A stretch of 64,000 nucleotides of DNA, from positions 5,377,791 to 5,441,790 of the forward strand of contig NC_034013.1 of the NCBI RefSeq assembly GCF_000346465.2, in the 5' to 3' direction. Below, one piece after another: positions 59,618 to 64,000 of the stretch (within the stretch, counting starts at the first letter, position 1; each line of letters begins with the position of its first letter). The translations under genes and the position numbers were made by a program. This DNA is from Prunus persica (Eukaryota; Streptophyta; Magnoliopsida; Rosales; Rosaceae). Under the pieces are notes generated by a model. It searched no databases and was not told where the DNA came from. It saw only the letters and a program-made list of their open reading frames with translations.

Positions 59618-61101
59618 TAGGCCTCATCATTTGGCCCGCGGGCTCATGGGCCGATGGGGGCCCGCTTGGCCCATCGAAAAAAAAAGCCTGGCCCAGCCCG
59701 TTATGGGCTTTGAGATGGCCCGGCCCGCCTTGGGTCGGGCTAGGCTTGGGTTTGGGTGTCTGAAGCCCGGCCCTGTCCATAGGCCCCGGCCTGATTAAGC
59801 CCAAGAAAGCCCGGCCTGGCCCGTCCAAAAAAGCCCGGCCCATTAGGCCCGCATACATATATAATTATGTATAAATAAGAGTTTAAGTTTAGGATTATAT
59901 CACTTCTATCACATATATAATTTGTTTCATTTCATCTACTTTTTTTTTTTTTTTTTTTTTTTTTTGAGAAATTCTATGATTGCATTCATAATTCAGCCAA
60001 AAAAGTCACTAGCCACAAAGGGCCAATACAAACTAGTCACAAAAGGGCCATTACAATAACGGAGCGGTCTAATATCAAAATTAAGAAAATCAGGTATGTC
60101 TCCACCAACGATCAGGCAAGATCGAAGAAACTCTGGCATAGGCATCCCAATTAAGATTGCAAACTTAGAATAATAAAAAAGAGATAAAGCTTGAAAAAAC
60201 CAAGCCATAACAATACAAATAAAACTCTCACCAAGGAGAGATGAAAAGCTCTCACAAAGGAGAGATGAAAAACTCTCACAAAAGGAGAGGTGAAAACTAC
60301 ACAGAGAACCCAAAGAGTCTCTGCAACTTATTCCAAACATAAAGAAATTGCAAAAAAGATGGTGGTGGAGATCTGACGCCGAAATGCAGGTGAAGATCCG
60401 ACGCTGAGCCGCAGCCGCCAATAATGGTTGGATGCAAATCATAATAAAACTAAGACAAATAGGGAAAACCCTTTGTCTAGCACATTAATTTGTGTCAATT
60501 ATTAATTCAACAATTATATATATATCACATCACCAAATATAATCATATCACGAAACATAATCGTACCACCAAATAAAATCATGCTTTTCTTGAACACATC
60601 ACCAAATATTTGCATATTTATTCATACTATCCTTTAAAAAAATATTTTTTTGATACTTATTATTTTTTAAAATTATTTCTTAAAACGTATTACGGTCTAA
60701 TTATGTAATAACCTCAAAAATAATACTTGGTTTTATTATTTTTTTGTGAAAAATCTTATAAGTTGTGTGACTTTATTGGGTGTTTTATGAATTTGGTCCG
60801 AAGTGAACATATTGGAATTAAGTGAGTTTAATCTCAAATTTGGACTGAAATGCCCTTATGATTAAGTTTTTGATTTTTTTTTGAATGAAGTAGGGCCCGT
60901 TTAGGCCCGGCCTGGCCTGATGGGCTTTCTCAAGCCTGGCTCATGGGTTGGGCTTGGGTTTTGAATTTTCTAAAAAAACCCTGCCCACCCCAGCCCGATA
61001 TTTTCTCTCTTCTCTTTAAAGCCCGGCCAGACTTGGCCCAAACCCATTAAATTTGAACCGAACTAGCCCATCCCGGCCCATTGACAAGCCCTAGTCATAT
61101 C
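59610..61101. mobile_element. Non-autonomous hAT-like element with GGCCCG-rich ends
   Basis: The element runs 59618-61093 (1,476 bp) and is flanked by a perfect 8-bp duplication GTCATATC (59610-59617 and 61094-61101). The terminal inverted repeats start TAGG; the first 21 bases match at about 15. The subterminal regions (59630-59850 and about 60893-61090) are packed with ggcccggcc-type motifs in opposite orientations. An 8-bp duplication with short TIRs and repeated subterminal motifs fits hAT. No transposase frame exists; the centre is a probable retroposon plus AT-rich filler. Confidence 0.88.
59939..60480 (-). mobile_element. Probable reverse-oriented retroposon inside the hAT-like element
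   Basis: A run of about 26 T (59939-59965) is followed on the minus strand by a 149-codon open frame (60442-59993). Its 3' end resembles the UTR text of LINE/SINE tails rather than a protein gene. A 22-23 bp unit (ctctcacaaaggagagatgaaa) is tandemly repeated three times at 60226-60296. No target duplication was identified. Confidence 0.45.
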
Positions 61102-61635
61102 TAGCAAAATCTATTGAAAAATAGATGAAGATAGGTAGAACAAACATTGGGCAATGCCCATCCAAACAAAGATAAAAATAAAATAAAAACACGAGTGTAA
61201 AGGGTGAAGTCTATAATGCAAAAGATCTATGGTCACATGGTATAGCTTCTTGAAACTTGAGCTCTAATCAAACTCGTAATTCACCAGAAAACTAAAGGCA
61301 GAAAATTTCCACTATAATTTTTTGGTGCATCACACATCAAACTTTTCAATGGAATTAAGCTCTAATTGAATCAATGATTTACCAGAAAGCTAATTTGAGA
61401 AGCAAACTCTCCAACTAGTTTTTTGGTACATCATCGACCGACTAGAGCTCACCTCCAGCTTTACCAATCAAAGGAAGTAATAATTTTTGTGCAAACTCTG
61501 GTCTATATGCATTAGTATATATAGGGGGTCTTAGTGGATGCATAAAGAATATTGGCCAATATATAAAAATAAACAAAAATAAATTTCAATAGTAATCTAC
61601 TAATTAAGCTAACGTCATTAATGTTGTGTATATTT
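61102..61635. other. Spacer between transposons
   Basis: AT-rich sequence with no gene seen. Two similar passages (gaattaagctctaattgaatc and cttgagctctaatcaaactc, each followed by a text of the form 'ttcaccagaaa-cta') suggest an imperfect duplication around 61255-61410. Confidence 0.4.
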
Positions 61636-61767
61636 GGAATGATAATTTTTTTTTGTTGGTAAATATCACGAGGTGTCCCCACACCGAAAGAGAGGATTAA
61701 TTCCCGCTCGGGATTCAGCTTGCCCCTAACCACAAAATGCTTCCAACAGGTTAGGAATGATAATTTT
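61636..61767 (-). mobile_element. 5'-truncated SINE-like insertion with 14-bp target duplication
   Basis: The 14-mer GGAATGATAATTTT occurs at 61636-61649 and 61754-61767. Between the copies is about 104 bp that on the minus strand reads through gctgaatcccgagcgggaat to ggggacacctcgtgatattt and ends in a run of about nine A. The poly(A) end plus long duplication is the mark of LINE-mobilised retroposition. A weak box-B-like word is present but no box A. Confidence 0.75.
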
Positions 61768-61921
61768 AAATTTAATGAAATAATTGTCATTTTTAAATGG
61801 CAAGTAATTGTAAAAGTTGTACTGTAAATATGTTTCCTAAGGAGTTGATAAAAAGGTATAAACATTGCAAATTAAAATTGCTCTGCATGCATTCAGTGTA
61901 CAATGTACCTATTATAACTTA

Positions 61922-62801
61922 CTTTCTATCAAGGTTTAAAATATCGATGATTTCAAAAATAACGATAGTTCAAAAACACGGAAATTTCAATAGAAAAATC
62001 GGGAAATTATCGATATCGATAAAAATGAAATAAAAATCACGAAAATTGTAAAAAAAAAAAAACTTGAAAAATTTTCTTGAAACTTTCAAGGATATTTATT
62101 TAGTTAATTATCTATTACTTCATCACAAAAAATTGGAAGGAAATGCATTGCATGATAGGTTTAATAGATTTAAGTTGATTATATAACATTGCATCAAATT
62201 TGAGTTATTTACACTAACATCCCCTGAGGTTTTTGGCTTTTTCACAAAACTCCTTGAGGTTTTAGAAATTACAGGAACACTCCATGACGTTTTAAATTGT
62301 TTTCACAGAACTCATTTTCATTGATCTAATACAAAAATTCTCCAAATGACAAAGTTGACATTTGAGATTAGATTACATATACTTCATTGAGGTTAATTTT
62401 GTCATTTGCATACGTTTTTATTTCAAATCATCAATTTTGGACAAACAATCAACAAAAAAGGGTTTTGTGAAAACAAACTGAAACCTCAGGGGGTGTTCGT
62501 GTAATTTTTGAGACATGAGGGGGTTTTGTGAAAACATAAGAAACCTCAGGGGAGTGTTAGTGTAAATAACTCTTCAAAATTTTCACAGTCTTCATCATCT
62601 TGATATTATCGATATTACAACGATATTATAGCCTTAATGTGGCCAAATGTTGCTGAAGTGTGAAAGAAATTATCGATGTCAATATTTTTCGATATTATCG
62701 ATACTTATACGATATGTGTATGGATATGTTCCAAAATATCCTAAACCGGAAAAAACGATCATATCCTCGATATTATCGATATTTTAGTCCTTGCTTTCTA
62801 T
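61922..62801. mobile_element. Second hAT-like element, ATCGAT-rich
   Basis: The element runs 61930-62793 (864 bp) and is flanked by a perfect 8-bp duplication CTTTCTAT (61922-61929 and 62794-62801). The ends CAAGG..TAAAATATCGAT are inverted repeats, about 21 of 25 bases matching. Both subterminal regions contain many atatcgat/cgatattatcgat motifs. No transposase frame is present. A 370-bp MITE is nested inside it. Confidence 0.88.
62203..62572. mobile_element. MITE nested within the second hAT-like element
   Basis: Long inverted ends start GAGTTATTTACACTAACA at 62203 and are matched in reverse complement up to 62572, extending through cctgaggttt and ttttcacaaaac. The near-duplicates tcaaattt (left) and tcaaaattt (right) could be a target duplication of about 9 bp. 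It is probably Mutator-type by TIR length, but the superfamily is not certain. Confidence 0.8.
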
Positions 62802-64000
62802 TTAGTCAATTTTCTTTTCTTGTACTTTCCTTAATTTGAAAATACTCTAGTGATGAATTTTCTTTCTTGTAAGAGAGTGATTTTGTCTACCATCTCATCA
62901 TATTATATTTTCCTTAACAGAACTTGCTACAACACCAATAACAAACAGGTTGGTTTTGTACCAAACACGAAAATGAAAAATTCACGAAAATTTAGATTAT
63001 TGAAATATGAGAAGAAAAAAAAAAGTAACCTTGCAAACATAATAGACTTCATTATTGTGGTGCAAGGTTTTCTACATGGAACTCGTGAATATGGCTCTAA
63101 TTGTATTGAAGGTTGAATAATTAGCTAAAAGACTTGAAACCTTTTGGGCAAGGTTGAATGGTTAGCTAAAACACAAAGGCAAACACCGATTTTGTGCTTA
63201 CGCTTAAGATTTCTCAAAGAATGTGGCCCTATTAGCACCGCCATATTGCTAAACTTAATAATGTACCCTATTCGCTCTCTTTCTCTATGAGAACTAAAGA
63301 AAAACTCCATAGAGGAGGAGGAGGAAGAAGTGTCATTGTTCCTCCTCCCCCTCATTTCTCTTTGCATTTTTCTTTTTGGGTTAGTAAATATGTCAACTGG
63401 GGCGTTTTGAATAAGAAGCCTCTTGTGGTGATTTCTTCTGAGCCATACTCAGATTGAAGTTTCCCATAACCTATTTTGGGCTATGTTCTCACTTCTCCCA
63501 AAACCCGCTCTTTAACGTTGCTCATATTATATAAATTTGGTTCTACATTGTATTTGACGGAGTTTGCTGCAAATCATCCAATTGTTCTTTGTCAAGTTCT
63601 TGTTTTGGCATATTTATACGTTCTTATGCATAAGTAAATCACTGGAAACCATGCTTTCTTTAGATCTGTTACGGATTTTGTTCTCGCTTCAAGATTTTAT
63701 GCTATGGTGGGTATGGCTGCAATGGTGGTTCTTCATGTGGTGGTGGTAGGTTCATTTAGGCTCCTGGGTTGCTTTAAGGTTTTGTTTTGGGTTTGTGGGC
63801 TTTGTTTGGGATTATGCTTAATTGTGGTGATGTGGACTAATAGTTTTAGTGCGGCTTTTGTCCCCTTTAGTTTTGTTTTTAGCATGTTAGTTTGTTGCCT
63901 TCTTGGAATTTGTGCTTTAGATTCATGTTGATGTTGTTGATTATATAGTTAAAGTTTATCGAATGAAGTTTCTCTTTGATAAAAAAAAAAACCTTTATTA
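62802..64000. other. Terminal region without a recognised gene
   Basis: A few open frames of 60-88 codons occur on both strands, but none has recognisable domains or splice context. The end (about 63900-63992) has a GT-rich stretch followed by an A-run (63981-63991) that resembles a LINE 3' UTR, but no ORF2 remnant was confirmed. Confidence 0.4.

Noticed and set aside
59490..59858. Proline/arginine/glycine-rich frames on both strands at the GC-rich cluster
   Set aside because: They arise from ggcccggcc motifs at the end of the hAT-like element and differ in no way from random reading of that repeat.
63564..63931. Frames with many W, V and F residues near the right end
   Set aside because: Low-complexity GT-rich sequence with no domain; it may be a LINE 3' UTR but no ORF2 remnant was confirmed.

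Overview
The window looks like nuclear DNA from a flowering plant, most likely a eudicot. It has intron-rich genes with GT-AG splicing, AT-rich introns and a heavy load of plant-type LTR elements, LINEs, SINEs and MITEs. The species cannot be fixed from sequence alone. No bacterial operon, CRISPR array, rRNA or convincing tRNA gene was seen.

Three protein-coding genes, all on the + strand, can be modelled exon by exon. (1) A CHX-type cation/H+ antiporter lies at 2046-5169 (4 exons, 790 aa). (2) A very large VPS13-family bridge-like lipid-transfer protein lies at 17855-53536. I resolve 64 coding exons with consistent phases, 13,023 coding nt and 4,340 aa. It has a chorein N-terminus, a PH domain, an internal VPS62/DUF946-like insertion, a C2-like segment, a VAB/SHR-BD region, an ATG_C-like region, a C-terminal PH-like region and a terminal VPS62-like unit. 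(3) An EndoU/XendoU-type poly(U)-specific endoribonuclease lies at 54808-58042 (8 exons, 442 aa). The three genes have no obvious shared pathway; the window is ordinary gene space interrupted by transposons.

Region 5.2-17.3 kb is a transposon block. It holds a tRNA-like SINE (5.8 kb), an old non-coding LTR element (6189-8788) that contains a second LTR in an odd PPT-LTR-PBS arrangement and a 39-bp minisatellite, and a probable solo LTR (8889-10515). It ends with a young non-autonomous LTR element (11039-17273) with a perfect 5-bp target duplication. That element has no gag-pol but carries pieces of at least two host genes: a DHH-phosphoesterase-like first exon in sense and a complex-I ESSS-like first exon in antisense. 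It also carries an array of alternating hairpin repeats. Its 3' LTR ends about 580 bp upstream of the VPS13 start codon and 23 bp before the first of two G-boxes.

The VPS13 introns hold LINE relics in both orientations (introns 1, 6, 10, 26, 31), a Mutator-like MITE invaded by a LINE (intron 10), a reverse-oriented LTR fragment (intron 51) and a GA microsatellite next to an acceptor site (intron 52).

The 3' end (58.0-64.0 kb) has no gene I recognise. It holds a GGCCCG-rich hAT-like element with a perfect 8-bp duplication (59618-61093), a short SINE-like insertion with a 14-bp duplication, and a second hAT-like element (61930-62793, perfect 8-bp duplication) with another MITE nested inside it.
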